A stretch of 64,000 nucleotides of DNA, taken from contig JAJQJQ010000017.1 in NCBI GenBank assembly GCA_028622995.1, positions 2,480,001-2,544,000 of the forward strand. Reading direction: 5' to 3'. This DNA is from Panagrolaimus kolymaensis (lineage: Eukaryota; Nematoda; Chromadorea; Rhabditida; Panagrolaimidae). The position numbers and the translations under genes are program-made. Numbering within the stretch: the stretch's first letter is position 1; each line of letters starts with the position of its first letter. This document shows, piece by piece, positions 41,759-53,737 of the stretch. The notes beneath the pieces are model-generated. The model searched no databases and was not told the DNA's origin. It worked only from the letters and a program-made list of their open reading frames with translations.

Positions 41759-42555
41759 ATGATTTCTATAAAGTTTTTAAGTTGTTTTTTAATATTATTA
41801 ATGATTTTAAAATCAGGTTAGTTTTATTTTTGAATTAGCAACAGACCGACGATACCATAATTTTTATTTACCAACAATTGAGCTTTCCAAAAAACAATTT
41901 TGAGAGATTACCAGTTGAGATTTTTATTTAAAACGTTGCAACATTAATCAGATGTTGAATTTATGGCTAAAAAAAGGGCTTTTCAATAGACAAAAATTTA
42001 GCAAATATAACCATAAAAAGCTATAACAGATTCATGCATCTTTCCATTTGGATACATAACATGATTTTTATATTCTCCTAATAGCAGCGTGGCGCAGTGG
42101 AAGCGCGCGAGGCCCATAACCTCGAGGTCGGTGGATCGAAACCACTCGCTGCTAATTTTTTTTTCTTTTTTAGCATCTACCATAAAATGTCATTTGTGTG
42201 ATTCATGTGAAGACGATGATAATCATCAATACCGTGCTTATTGTGAAGGAAATGCCTGTATAACAAGAGAAGGGCATTTCAATGGTAAATGTCATCATTT
42301 TTTTTCATAATAATCGAATAAAAAAGATTTTTAGGAAAAATTCGTATCCAAAAAATGTGTCAAATAAGCGGAAATCATCCTCCTATCAAGACGGAAGTAA
42401 AAAAATGTTATGAAAGTTTTTTGTGGCAGGGAATTAAAGGGCAAGAATGTGTATGTAATTTTGATTGGTGTAATTCAACCGTCGGCAGTCTTTTAGTTTC
42501 GAATATTTCTATATTTTTTTCATTTCTTGTTTTTGCAGTTGTCAGATTGCAATGA
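41759..42555 (+). CDS. Ly6/uPAR-type secreted or GPI-anchored protein
   Basis: Exons 41759-41816, 42174-42284 and 42335-42555 join in phase. Exon 1 encodes a signal peptide (MISIKFLSCFLILLMILKS). The mature part opens IKCHLCDSC, and Cys residues continue through YCEGNACITRE, KMCQISG, KKCYES and end CVCNFDWCNST. That Cys-x-x-Cys start and the final CxCxxDxCN are the hallmark of the three-finger Ly6 fold. The last 20 residues (ISIFFSFLVFAVVRLQ) are hydrophobic, as in a GPI-anchor signal. The first intron contains an initiator tRNA-Met gene on the same strand. Confidence 0.85.
42083..42154 (+). tRNA. Initiator tRNA-Met (anticodon CAU)
   Basis: 72 nt with a perfect acceptor stem AGCAGCG/CGCTGCT and an A1-U72 pair. 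The D-arm is GGCGCAGTGGAAGCGC, the anticodon loop CCATAAC, and the T-loop carries ATCGAAA in place of the usual TTCGA-A. A1:U72 and the A-rich T-loop mark the eukaryotic initiator rather than the elongator. A poly-T run begins at 42156 as a Pol III terminator. There is no tRNA intron. It lies wholly inside intron 1 of the Ly6 gene. Confidence 0.96.
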
Positions 42556-42653
42556 TTTTTTTTGTAAAATAAAAAGGCATAAAACAGCTGCAAAGTTTTT
42601 GTGTTTGAAAAATGAAGAAGAACCACATCGATCACTTTTGAGTTTCTAAAACG

Positions 42654-43157
42654 ATGGAAGAGAATATCGTTTTTTGGAATTCAAATCAAAATTGTGAAAG
42701 ATTTGTCAAACCTCCATATTCTTACGTCGCTTTAATCACAATGGCAATTCATTCAAGCCCAATAAAGCGATGTACATTATCAGAAATATATGAATTTATA
42801 AAATGTCGATTTCCATATTATCGAAATCTTTGTAATGTCAATTGGAAAAATTCAATTAGGCATAATTTATCTTTAAATGAATGTTTTATAAAAGTTCCAC
42901 GAGCTGATCGATCCATTGGTTTGTTGACTTTTTTCTTTTCTTCTTCCTTTTTTGATTGTAAAAATGAAACCGTTTTTGAAGGATCATATTGGGCGCTTCA
43001 TTCGGATGCATGGAACATGTTCGCTGATGGATCTTATCTTCGTCGAAAACGTCGATTTAGATTGCAAAAAAGAAAATGCGATAACGCTAATTTTTTAAAT
43101 GAAGAACAAAACTTAAATCAAACAAAATATTACGAGCAAAATTCGAACCAATATTAG
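42654..43157 (+). CDS. Forkhead (winged-helix) transcription factor
   Basis: The DNA-binding domain starts almost at the N-terminus: [20 protein letters not shown], then [17 protein letters not shown], the recognition helix [16 protein letters not shown], and the wing [20 protein letters not shown] plus [12 protein letters not shown]. Between PRADRSIG and GSYWAL an in-frame 66-base T-rich stretch (about 42919-42984) interrupts the wing. It starts GTTTGT and ends GAAG. Removing it as a phase-compatible intron restores the family spacing, so I take it as an intron without stop codons. The tail is short and Asn-rich. The protein resembles small worm fkh factors; the subclass is not resolved. Confidence 0.88.
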   Translation: MEENIVFWNSNQNCERFVKPPYSYVALITMAIHSSPIKRCTLSEIYEFIKCRFPYYRNLCNVNWKNSIRHNLSLNECFIKVPRADRSIGLLTFFFSSSFFDCKNETVFEGSYWALHSDAWNMFADGSYLRRKRRFRLQKRKCDNANFLNEEQNLNQTKYYEQNSNQY

Positions 43158-43325
43158 CTTCAGCTTTGAAATACAGTAAGGTTTGATATATATAGTTTAT
43201 TAATTTTGGATGTTAAAAATGTAAAATCTTTTATAAAAACAATTCCAATAAATGTAAGCTCTAAATAACAACACACAAAAATAACATTGATTCTAATTTT
43301 TCAACAAAATAAGCTCTTATTTAAA

Positions 43326-44156
43326 TTAAAATAATTTATTACTTTTATATTTGGCGATGCCAGTTTCACTCATAACGCAGATATGATTAAGATCTCGGAA
43401 TTTCTGAAAAACATAAATAAATAAATAAAAATCTTTGAATAATAATTATTGATCTTAGGCTCTTTTTGCTTGTTTGTTTGGTGGTTAAATTTTAGTTTGA
43501 TTTATATATATATACCTGATTATAGTCGAGGCCATATCCAACAATAAACTTATCAGGAATGTTAAAGGCCACAAAATGTTCATCCACTTCAATTTTACGT
43601 GGAACACGTTTTGAAAGTAGAAGGCTTGTCCAAACTTGTTTTGCTCCTAATTCTTTGATAGTATAAATAAGACGGGACATTGTAACCCCGCTATCAACGA
43701 TATCATCGACAATCTAAAAAATATATATGTAGTTTCAAAAAAGAAGGACGATAATCCTAAAATAAAACATACAAGAACATTCTGTCCTTTAAGTTCTTCA
43801 AGATTTGATAGTCCAATGAGTTCCAATTTTCCGCTGGATTCAGTATCTTCATAGCTTTTTGCTCGAATAAAATCAACTATAAGAGAGTTTTTACATGTAT
43901 ATCGAACAGCAGTCAATTCATCTACAAGAGCTGTAAAGAATCGATATGATCCTTTAAGAACACAAAGAAGAATCAATGGTTCATCGCCTATTTGAGCGTG
44001 TATTTCAGTAGAAAGCTTTTTAATTCTATCTTGAATCATTCCAGCAGGAATAATAACCGACTTAATGTCATCTTGATAACAACCAGGAACAAGGAATAAA
44101 TCAGTATCATATTCAAGTCCATCGGGAATTGTAATACTTTTGGATTTAGTTGGCAT
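43326..44156 (-). CDS. hprt-1: Hypoxanthine-guanine phosphoribosyltransferase
   Basis: Purine salvage: converts hypoxanthine or guanine plus PRPP to IMP or GMP in the cytosol. Exon 1 contains PLILLCVLKGSYRFFTALVD and DFIRAKSYEDTESSGKLEL (the flexible loop with SYxxT). Across the first intron the PRPP loop reads IVDDIVDSGVTMSRL. The next part has VGYGLDYNQ, and the last exon gives KFRDLNHICVMSETGIAKYK, closely following the usual HPRT C-terminus but extended by SNKLF. Three exons; length is near the family's usual ~215-225 residues. Confidence 0.95.
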
Positions 44157-44714
44157 TTTTAACTATCAAAACTTTTCTTCAAGTAAACGAACGCTTAACT
44201 AAAAAAACAAAACAGAATAAAAAAGAAGTTAAAAATTTTGTGTAATTTCAATATGAAGAGCAAATCGGTGGTTTTAGCCAACTACTAATGTCTGTCTGGC
44301 AATATAAAAATGTGTAGAAAAAAAAATCACTAAAAGACAAAACTAAAATCAATATCGAATGATGTTTTTTGTTTTCGCAGAATGGTTTTTTAGATGCATG
44401 GTTAAAAAACAGGCAAACTTTGTTAAAAAAAAGATAATCACTTAAGCTTATTCTTTGAACTCTATCAATAATCCACATAAGTTCGCAACAACGAGAAACG
44501 AATGATAAGGGTTTTTATTGATACCAAAAGTGTCTTCCATAATTATTATTATAAAATGCAGACTTTTTTTTCAGGTTTTTGTTTTAAAAAGGTCAAAGCA
44601 TAAAAATGCTTATGAGCTCATTACACTCTTATCAACAATGTTTTACAACAACAAAAAATCCAGAAAATAAAATTTATTTCAAACATAACAATATTTTAAA
44701 ACAAATTATTAAAT
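44157..44714. other. Intergenic stretch between RIO2 kinase and hprt
   Basis: Presumed 3' UTR of the RIO2 gene and promoter of hprt. Only spurious short frames seen. The 0.56-kb gap is longer than usual for a worm operon. Confidence 0.5.
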
Positions 44715-46515
<1,801 letters not shown>

Positions 46516-47170
46516 AATTAAAGTTTATGAAATTGTTGTTTAAAAGCAACAATTTTTAGAAACCGGAAAGAAAATATGTACTTTTATGAATGAAGTTTAA
46601 AATTTTGCAAGGTTCCCAAAAAAATGAGAAATGTATTATGTGGCAAAACGTTTGCAATGTAATTTGAGCAAAATAGTGCATGCAAGCAAAATTGAGTCAT
46701 CAGCTGCAGCTGCTAATAATTTTTACATCTGGAAGATACGCTTTTATTCATACAAAGTATAATATGTTCTAACAATGACATAATTTGATATTAGAACAAC
46801 ACTAACAATGTATATTTAAACTTTCATTAAACTCTGTTTAAATTTTCTTCCTGTACTATGTTTCCTCGCATTACCGCTTTGTTTTAAAATTAGTGTCAGG
46901 TCTCTCTGTTTCATAACTGTAAAGCAGCCTATGAAAAAGATTTAATTTATTTGAGGTTGAGAATCAAATATATATAGATAAAACCCAAAAACAATTTAAC
47001 ACCTTCCCGAATTGCAGAAATAACTTCTTTAACATTTAAACAAAAAACAACCAGGAAAACAATCCTTTATATATAGACAAAGTAAGAATAATGCATTTTC
47101 TTTTATAGAAACAAAAATAAAAGAAGAAAGACAAACAAACACCTTCAATGGCATTTCTTACTCGTAGAGT
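46516..47170. other. Intergenic stretch upstream of RIO2
   Basis: AT-rich sequence between the MATH-BTB gene's end and the RIO2 start; both genes run on the minus strand. No feature recognised. Confidence 0.5.
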
Positions 47171-48785
47171 TTAAGGCTGGAAGACGAAACGATTGCCATT
47201 ATTGCCACCAAGATTACCATACAAAGAAAACCGTGGAGTGAGATCATTGAGACGAAGACGCTTGTTGGGTGGTGGAAATGGGGCGTTCATCCGATTCATG
47301 TCCCCTTTGTAAATAACAACTTTTTCCAACAAATTGTTAGCAACATCAGGATAATTAGTCTTCAAATTTTTCCATTCTTCACTCTGCATAAGATTGTTGG
47401 AGTTGATAACGGCCTAAAAATATAAATAATAATAAAATTATATGTATATTAAAAATTCATTATTTTAACGCACCACAGGAATACAGCTATCTTTCAATTG
47501 TTCAGCGTTATGAAGATGTGCAATGTGAAAAATGTCACACAAATTTGTGATATTCAATCTAAAAAAGAAACCCATAAGTCATAATTCAAATGAAAGAGAA
47601 AAAACCATACTGATCAGCAAGACGTTTTTGTACCAAAACTTTTAAAGGCTCCATATCATACTTATCAGCCAACTGCATAATATCAGCAGCATCTTCATAA
47701 GGAAATTTGTCGGAGAGCTTGCTGGAGTAAAGATAATGGAGCATATGTTCAAGAGCCTTTGCGGTGATATCAGTAATATTTATTTTAGATTCCTTTCTTT
47801 CAATTGTATCATGTTTAAACATGGCCTTGAAGACTTGACTATGCGAGCACAATAAAAACTTATGAGCTTGAAAGATCTTTCCTTCGCAGTGAATAACACA
47901 GTCAACGGATTCATCATCCCGCATTGTTTCAATGTTATTTAAATAACTTTGAGATACCTGAAAAAAATGAAAATAAAGGAAATCGAAGAAAAAAGAAATT
48001 TACGACATTGGAATCAATTCCATTGCTAGCAAGAAGTTCAAGAGTTCGAAGACGATTAACTTCAGGGAGAAGTTCAATTTGACAGACAATTTGAAGAGAG
48101 CCATCTTGACGAAGACATGGTTGAACTTTAGCCTTTGGGATATTCCGTAAGCCCCAAGAATGCGATCCTGAAAAAGAAAAATAGTTAAAAACGATTAAAA
48201 ATTAATTATTGAAACATACCTTTTTGTGGTTTAACTTTGAAATCACCAACGTTCACATTACTGAATCTAGCAACGCTAGTTTCATCAATGAAATAAAAGC
48301 GATATTCAGCTCGAACTAAAAATGTTTAATTAATAATTTTTATTATGTTTTAATAAATGTTTCAAACCTGTGTATTCACGAGGAGTTACTGAAGACATCT
48401 TCAAAAACAAAGAAACATTGTTTTGGTTTTCTTCACGCTTTCCACCAGGATAAAGGCATAATTGCCAATGAATATCAGGCATACTTTCATCAGAAAAAGC
48501 ACGAGATCTTATACATACGCCGGGAGCAGCCAGTTCGATAGCTTTAGCAAAGTTGACGATCTAAACAGTAAATATCATAATTTTTTTATTATAATCTATA
48601 GAAACCAACCGTCCATTCTTGTTTTAAAACGATGGGATCCCAAAGTGTAATACATTTATGAGACGCAGGAACTTGGTTAGCTCTTGAAGTTGATGGACTT
48701 GATTCAGCGCTGTCATTGACTTGATTTGCATCGGGAGCAGGATCGGGATTAGCAGCAGCAGCAGCAAAAAAATTTCGAAGATCCA
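47171..48785 (-). CDS. MATH-BTB substrate adaptor (SPOP/MEL-26-like)
   Basis: Such proteins link substrates to CUL3 ubiquitin ligase; worm MEL-26 targets katanin MEI-1. The start at 48785 (MDLRNFFAAAAANPDPAPDA) follows a CATTCCAG acceptor about 25 bp upstream. After a Ser-rich leader comes the MATH domain: QEWTIVNFAKAIELAAPGV, DIHWQLCLYPGG, NVSLFLKMSS, YRFYFIDE and HSWGLRNIP. The BTB is complete (DCVIHCEGKIFQAHKFLLCS, LEHMLHYLYSSKL, ADIMQLADKYDMEPLK). A 3-box/BACK-like tail with QSEEWKNLKTNYPDVANNLL follows, ending FVFQP. Seven or so in-phase exons. It may be the mel-26 orthologue, but I cannot exclude another bath-type paralogue. Confidence 0.9.
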
Positions 48786-49537
48786 TTGATAATGGTTCTT
48801 GTGGTTTAGAAACCTGGAATGCACAAAAGCGTTGAAAGACAATTGGGTTTTCGGTGGATAGTCGATTCCTCACAACCCTAAAACATGTAATTCGTAAAAA
48901 AACATTAAAAAAAACGCAAAATATAAAAAACCGCATATTCAATAAATCATTCACAAATTACAGAGGAAAAATCAATAATTATAAAAGGAAAAAAATCTAC
49001 AGCAAAATGTCGCCACGAGGGAATGCGCGCGCAAAGAACTCTAAAATAAATCGGATAGAATCGGATCGATGCATATAAAACGAACAAATTTGAAGACTTT
49101 TTAAAATCCCCTGAGGCGAGAACATGTGATATATAGCGATTGAACATGATAAAAAAAATGTGTAAAAAAACAAAAGCATACCGAAAATGAACGTTGTTCA
49201 TACTCTTTTGGGGAATTTCTACTTGAACGTTTTTGATTTTGTTGCAAAAATGCTTTTTCGCAAAAAAATAAAACTAATTCAATGCACACACACTTTACAT
49301 TGAGATATATATATATATGCAAAATAATGTTCTTTTTATAAATGGAAATAGCAAGCAAATCAAAAAGATGCACCCTAGTTTTTTTTTCTTCGAAAACCGC
49401 GATTGACTGTTTTAGACACTTTTATTAACAAAAAAAACTTTTGTAACCCCAAAAAATAAGAGAAAAAACAGTGAACTTTGCGATGGAACAGCCTTGTACA
49501 AACGATAAAGTCAATGCATTGAGCGCGTTCGTCTTCC

Positions 49538-49545
49538 TGACGTCA
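49538..49545. promoter_or_regulatory. Palindromic CRE/ATF-type site
   Basis: TGACGTCA sits in a locally GC-richer patch about 750 bp upstream of the MATH-BTB start codon. This is the consensus for CREB/ATF bZIP dimers. Function here is only inferred. Confidence 0.35.
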
Positions 49546-50430
49546 CCACTGACTGGCACGGTGAACGACTAGTTGTCAGCGGCCTTAACAAGCACTCACT
49601 CATTCGCGACAAGATTTATAATAACCCAAACAAATATTTTGAGCTTATCATGCTAATATCGGACCAAATTTTATGGTTTTATTATGAGTCCATCTCTTAA
49701 ATTAATTTTCAATTTAAAAAAGGGTTTAGTGGTAAAGATAATAAAAAAATATTTACTAATGTAAATGTATCGATAAGAAATCAATAAATGTTAGACTTTT
49801 ACAAAAAAAATGAACATGAATACATAAAAAAATTAGTTTAACCTTGTGGTAGTTTAATTGGATATGAGAGTAGATTACTGGATGTCGCGGAGAAGAGTTT
49901 AGGAAAAGGTGGTAACGAAAAATGAATAAAAGAGGGAAATAACAAATATGGAATATAAACGCGGATCGAACAAAGGTTGTTTCAAAAAGCATAAAAAAGT
50001 TTTAAATTATTATCAACCATCAATGTTGAAAATACTTTGACAACAAAAAAACTTGAATCCTAAAAAAAGTTTATGAGAAAGCAAAGCGTCATCGGCAGAT
50101 TGCCAAAATTTTCCATTAGGAACGTGCCATAGCGAAAATGAAGGGTTACTGTACGATAAAAACGACGAATTTGAAATTTAAAAAAAAATTTAAGATAATT
50201 ATGAAGCTTAATTATAATGTAAGCGTAATTATATTAATATAATCTAAGAACCTTATTTTGGTAGACATTTACCGTAAAAAAATTTTTGAGTAAAATTAAG
50301 AAAGATAAGCATATGTTTTTACATTTTCCACGTCATTTTTACCATTTATAAGTTAAGACAACAGATCATACCTGGGCACGGCCAGACGACAATTTTCGAA
50401 ATTTTAGGCTTCATAATTAGGAGCAAAGGG

Positions 50431-50896
50431 TTTACCTGTTGATTTTTTCAAAAAAATATATAACTAATTTTCGGAATTACCACATCGAATTTCTTTTTCT
50501 ATTAGATTTTCTCAAATTTTGCGCTACATAACCCAAAATCCTTGCGCAACATGCTACATAAAAGACGATAATCGTCTGTATCGTCACCACTTGCCCATGT
50601 ATGCAACAAATATACGAACTTTCCCGACCTTACAAAGCATGAAGAAATCAAAAACATGGTAAACGTGCGTGCCATTTTTACAAGACTTTTTACCTGTTTT
50701 CTGTTGAGTGATGCATGTAGTTTACCTGATTTCCTTCCTTTTACCTATTCGTATCTGTAGAAGTATGGGAGTTGTTTACCTGAGGCTTTCAGATAACCGC
50801 GCAGCATCTGAATACTACATGATTTTGTCAAATTTTAACCTGATTAGTTCTTGGTTTAAGAGTTTACCTGATTTCTTCAAGGCTTGTAAGGTCGGA
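50431..50896. repeat. Cluster of TTTACCTG motifs within a decayed inverted repeat
   Basis: TTTACCTG or one-mismatch variants occur at about 50431, 50690, 50721, 50740, 50774, 50835 and 50863. The outer part forms an imperfect inverted repeat: CCGACCTTACAAAGC near 50622 against the complement near 50890, continuing through GAAGAAATC. On the minus strand the repeated word is ATCAGGTAAAC. It could be an old foldback element. Confidence 0.5.
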
Positions 50897-51854
50897 TTAT
50901 TCAAGCTGAATTTTTTTTTATGCAGTGGAAGTGTAATCTTTGTGGCTGATTTTATTAAAACAGATAGCTGGTAAATATTATATGTTCTTTTTTTCTTTTT
51001 TGCATGATCCTAACGAAAACCCTTTCTTTACCGGATGTTTTAAGAAAAAAAAAAATATAACGAAATGGATTTTGAAAATGTAATAACTTTATTACCATTG
51101 CCCATTCAATTATAGTATCCGCTTTTACGATTTTCCAAAATTTTATTTTCATTTTACATTATTCCAACAATGGCCTTTTATTTCTCTAGATTATGTCATG
51201 TTACTCTCATAGAAATTTGTTCCTATTGAAACGTTTTTTCTCATTTCATTCATTATGACCTTTTATGACATTCAACAATAAACAGTAAAAGTTTGTAGAA
51301 GAAAAAAAAAAGATCTGCTAATCCCATGCTCCTTCTCTCGCCGCTGTAAAACTTTTTTTTACTTTGGTTCTTAGAGAATACTTCACCCAAAAAAATCCAA
51401 ATGCTCCTGTGTCCACCAGATGCCATTTTTGCTACTTCTTTCTACTACCCTTTCTTCATCAAAACTGATATTGTTTAAAACAAATTGTTTTCCTTTTTTT
51501 CAGTGACCTGAAAACGGATCAACTTTGCGAAAAAAAGGGGAAAAAAGCTTTAAAACACTAAACTTTTGTCGGCACGCGTTTCCTTTGTGAAAAAGGTGAG
51601 TTGATCCAGAAAATAGTTACATAACTTTAGAGAAGTCGATCTCCTTTGGCGCAAGGTCTTTGTGGATCGAGAATTTGTAAACGATAAACGACACCGACAA
51701 TTGACTTTAGCTAAAAAAAAACCTTTTCTTTACCGAAGAAATGTTATTCTTTTGATTTTAAAATTAAACTCTAAATGTGACCATGTTAACACCGTTTATG
51801 ATTTATAACCCCATAACGGAAAAAAGAAGTAAATGGTGAGCTCTTTCCATTGTA

Positions 51855-52100
51855 TTTTTTTGGTGTTTGCCGCAATGAATGGAATTGGATGGATGGACTC
51901 TTCTTAGTGATAGCCTTAAATCAAGACGAACAAGCAAGCAATGAAGAAGAAGATACCGCGTTTCATTGCCCTCTTTCTTTTAAGGCAATTTAATAAAATG
52001 TAAAGCAAGAGCCTTCTTTCGGTGTTTTTCTATTTGATATTGAGTACACCTTAAAGGAGCAGCTATCTTTTCACTTCCTTTTTTTATTTCATCTTCTGTT
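51855..52100 (+). repeat. Left arm of a ~246-bp inverted repeat enclosing the bHLH gene
   Basis: Runs from TTTTTTTGGTGTTTGCCGC to ATTTCATCTTCTGTT and matches the reverse complement of 53491-53737 with only about two or three visible mismatches. The arms lie 1.39 kb apart and contain no coding sequence I can see. Confidence 0.95.
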
Positions 52101-52407
52101 CATTTTTTTTTTTAGTTTAAGTAATCAGCATTACATATTCATATCATGCTTATGAGCAGCTAATTTTTGATGGTATGGTTAAAAAATAAAAAGAGATTAT
52201 GGTTTAAATATTTTATGATTAATAATTCAGTTGTAAGTAAAAGTGAAATAAAAAATGTCAAACAAAACAAAAGTTTGACCCGAGGCAAGAAAAGAGAGAA
52301 TGGCATAGCTGAGATTTTTGAAAAGCATTTTGTACAATAAAAAGAGAATAATAGGCACAACCAAATTAAAAGCTTACATGTTTTCTTCTTCTTTAGAAAA
52401 TAAAATT

Positions 52408-53137
52408 TTAATATTTATGATTCCAATGATAATTTTCATAATCCATTGTCTGTGGAATGTATGAAGGCATTTGAGTAAAGGGATAAAATTGCTGATGATT
52501 TCGGGGAGGTGGCATTGTTTCGAAATTGGAGGATGGTTGATGAGATAATGGAGTATCGTAATAATCCGAAGAATAACTTGAATTTGGAGTACTACCACTG
52601 TGACTAAGGTAACCGGCATCTTGTTGTTGCGGACTTGAAACATTTGAAGTCGTTGATCCCAATTCTTCGGCAGCTCGTTTGGTGTAACAATTTTTTGTTT
52701 GTATTACTTCCATTGCTTGAAGGGCAAAGTCATCTGTGGATGGATCAAATAAATTATCTGGCTGAAGAAAAAAATGCTTCTTACATAAATTTAAAAAATA
52801 AAAAAGTTTTAAAACTTACAGTTTGAAGTTTTCTCTGCAAATATTCAATGTATCGAATGGCAACTTTTAAAACTTTGACTTTAGGGATTTTAGAAGATTT
52901 ATTGATGAACTTGATGGTGCTTTGCAATCGATCATAACCATCATTGATAGCTTGATTTCGTTCCTTTTCCTTCGCGGGACATTTCTTTCGTTTTGGACGA
53001 TTTTCATCTCGTTCTTTGTTTTGATAACGAGCTTTCCGCTTTGGCTTCATTGGAGAAATTTTAAGCGAAGACGTTTGGGAAAATAAATTCCAATTTTCCG
53101 CTTGCAAATTTGACGGCAAAAAAGGGTTGTTCAACAT
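52408..53137 (-). CDS. bHLH transcription factor
   Basis: Two exons. The first in-frame ATG is at 53137, 10 bases after a TTTATAG acceptor, a likely trans-splice site. The basic region and helix 1 read NRPKRKKCPAKEKERNQAIN and DGYDRLQSTI. The loop and helix 2 read KIPKVKVLKVAIRYIEYLQR, typical of class A (tissue-specific) bHLH proteins. The basic region lacks the usual N-x-R-E-R-x-R pattern exactly (KEKERNQAIN), so DNA contacts may differ. The second exon is Ser/Tyr/Gln/Pro-rich, ending ENYHWNHKY. An achaete-scute or twist-like relationship is possible; I cannot choose. The gene lies entirely between two near-identical inverted repeats. Confidence 0.85.
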
Positions 53138-53490
53138 GAAAGCCAATCTATAAAAAAAACTGTGAAATCTTTGAAGACCTAGGATAGGAAAAAGGATAAA
53201 GCAAATGAGTAGAGCTGAATTAAGTTAGGCCACACAAAAAAACTCCTTGGATAACTTTTATCGTTTCCGCGACTGTAAAAAATAGATGTATGCGCGATAT
53301 GTTGGAGGCGGAGCTTTTTACAGTACGCAATTGGATTTAGAAAAAGAAAAAAGTTTGAGCAACAAAAAATAGAAATAAAAAGCAACTGTTGGTTTTGACC
53401 CCATAAAAGGGAAAAGGAAAAAAATGAGAAGCATGACAAATGTAAAGGTTGTCATCCTAAAATGGTAACAGAGAAAAGAATTTTTTGTCG

Positions 53491-53737
53491 AACAGAAAAT
53501 GAAATAAAAAAAGGAAGTGAAAAGATAGCTGCTCCTTTAAGGTGTACTCAATATCAAATAGAAAAACACCGAAAGAAGGCTCTTGCTTTACATTTTATTA
53601 AATTGCCTTAAAGGAAAGAGGGCAATGAAACGCGGTATCTTCTTCTTCATTGCTTGCTTGTTCGTCTTGATTTAAGGCTATCACTAAGAAGAGTCCATCC
53701 ATCCAATTCCATTCATTGCGGCAAACACCAAAAAAAA
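53491..53737 (-). repeat. Right arm of the ~246-bp inverted repeat
   Basis: Reverse complement of 51855-52100 over its whole length. It begins 354 bp upstream of the bHLH start codon, so it lies in the gene's likely promoter. A short open frame over and beyond it (to 53989) has no support. Confidence 0.95.

Larger units (their letters stand above)
48786..51854. other. Long intergenic region
   Basis: 3 kb between the MATH-BTB gene and the inverted repeat near the bHLH gene. It holds a consensus CRE at 49538 and a cluster of TTTACCTG motifs in a decayed inverted repeat (50431-50896). The rest is AT-rich without recognisable genes. Confidence 0.5.

Noticed and set aside
51855..53737. Calling the inverted repeats a DNA transposon carrying the bHLH gene
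   Set aside because: No target duplication or transposon-type terminal motif is visible at the outer ends, and there is no transposase.
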